From: Chloroflexota bacterium
GTDB lineage: Bacteria; Chloroflexota; UBA4733
Direction of reading: 5' to 3'
Length of the DNA stretch: 5,450 nucleotides
NCBI GenBank assembly: GCA_025980355.1
Contig: JAICXR010000260.1
Coordinates: 1-5,450 of the forward strand
Shown here: piece after piece, positions 4,811 to 5,450 of the stretch
Position numbering within the stretch: the stretch's first letter is position 1
Layout of the letters: each line of letters starts with the position of its first letter
Translations under genes and position numbers: made by a program
Notes under the pieces: model-generated
Seen by the model: only the letters and a program-made list of their open reading frames with translations
What the model was told of the DNA's origin: nothing
The model's database searches: none

Positions 4811-5450
4811 GGCGCTATTCGGCGGTTCGGCAGGTGGCGGGAAGAGCTCGGCGCTGCTCATGGCGGCGCTCCAGTACGTGGAGGAGCCCGGCTACGCCGC
4901 CATTTTATTCCGGCGGACCTATGCCGACCTGGCCCTGCCGGGGGCGATTATGGATCGCTCCAAGGAGTGGTTGAGCGGCAAGCGTGCGCGCTGGAACGAA
5001 CGGGAGAAGACGTGGACCTTCCCGAGCGGGGCGACGCTCAGCTTCGGCTATCTGGAGCACGAGCAGGACAAGTACCGCTACCAGGGCTCCGAATACCAGT
5101 TCGCGGGATTCGATGAGCTCACCCAGCTCGGGGAGTCGCAATATCGGTATCTCTTCAGCCGGTTGCGCCGGCTGAAGGGCAGCGGCGTGCCGTTGCGCAT
5201 GCGGGCGGCGAGCAACCCGGGCGGCGTCGGGCACGCTTGGGTGCTGCAGCGGTTCATCACCGAACGGCGGCCGGACCGCCTCTTTATCCCGGCGACGCTG
5301 GACGACAACCCCTACCTGGACCGCGACGAATACGTCAAGAGCCTGCAGGATCTCGACCCCTACACCCGGGCCCAGCTACTGAACGGCGACTGGTTCGCCC
5401 GGCCGCCGGGGCGCAAGTTCCGGCGGGAATGGTTCGCGATCGCCGATGAG
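4662..5450 (+). CDS. Phage terminase large subunit, ATPase domain (3' end beyond window)
   Basis: TerL is the packaging motor: an ATPase that drives DNA into the prohead plus a nuclease that cuts it. The frame is open to base 5450. From TTG 4662 there are 263 codons: pre-ATPase SPWVPQAPTTKQAAF (29-43), Walker A GGSAGGGKS (54-62), the strand ILFRRTYADL (81-90), FPSGATLSFGYLE (120-132), and Walker B FAGFDEL (147-153) with D151/E152. The coupling motif SNPGG (184-188), DDNPYL (214-219) and QLLNGDW (238-244) follow. The C-terminal RNase H-like nuclease domain would lie outside. The start is uncertain: TTG 4662 has AAGGAAGGA 13 bases upstream; TTG 4725 and GTG 4737 are alternatives, and frame-specific codon bias begins only at about 4692. 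It overlaps the small gene by 149 bases from 4662. Confidence 0.9.
   Translation, partial: MLPSPNSSSAWQDTLAQARGLLKRTVLDSPWVPQAPTTKQAAFLAVPVREALFGGSAGGGKSSALLMAALQYVEEPGYAAILFRRTYADLALPGAIMDRSKEWLSGKRARWNEREKTWTFPSGATLSFGYLEHEQDKYRYQGSEYQFAGFDELTQLGESQYRYLFSRLRRLKGSGVPLRMRAASNPGGVGHAWVLQRFITERRPDRLFIPATLDDNPYLDRDEYVKSLQDLDPYTRAQLLNGDWFARPPGRKFRREWFAIADE

Overview
The window is high-GC DNA, very GC-rich at third codon positions in most genes. It suggests a GC-rich bacterium, most plausibly Chloroflexota of the Thermomicrobia/Sphaerobacter type, with Actinomycetota as the alternative. That placement is inference from composition and gene content; no rRNA or marker gene is present.

Region 1 (1-2443) is a divergent metabolic pair. 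On the minus strand is a Gfo/Idh/MocA-type NAD(P)-dependent oxidoreductase whose 3' end lies outside the window. On the plus strand is a cytoplasmic member of the neutral-ceramidase-like metallohydrolase family. It keeps the family's metal-site motifs, but the position of the catalytic serine is occupied by asparagine. About 145 bp separate the two starts, with overlapping promoter-like elements near 924-952. The pair looks like a small sugar- or cyclitol-related catabolic locus (inference).

Region 2 (2434-2971) is a decayed type II toxin-antitoxin module of the excisionase-like HTH antitoxin / PIN toxin kind. The antitoxin keeps its HTH and C-terminus but lacks the usual N-terminal section and overlaps the end of the ceramidase-like gene. 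The toxin keeps only its first dozen residues joined in frame to its C-terminal tail, so the nuclease core is gone. The toxin remnant is about 55% GC, while much of the neighbouring sequence is above 70%.

Region 3 (3022-4125) holds two convergent housekeeping-type genes: a plus-strand membrane methyltransferase of the isoprenylcysteine carboxyl methyltransferase type and a minus-strand single-domain VOC (glyoxalase-fold) protein. The VOC gene appears to be leaderless.

Region 4 (4126-5450) is the start of a phage-type packaging operon: a small unrecognised protein in the usual place of a terminase small subunit, then the ATPase part of a terminase large subunit that runs off the window. A perfect GAAC-N4-GTTC dyad, the form of a Gram-positive/actinobacterial LexA (SOS) box, lies about 45 bp upstream of the first gene. 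The coding signal switches reading frame near 4690, inside the overlap of the two phage genes, so the terminase start is uncertain. No integrase, att site, tRNA, rRNA, CRISPR array or IS element was seen.
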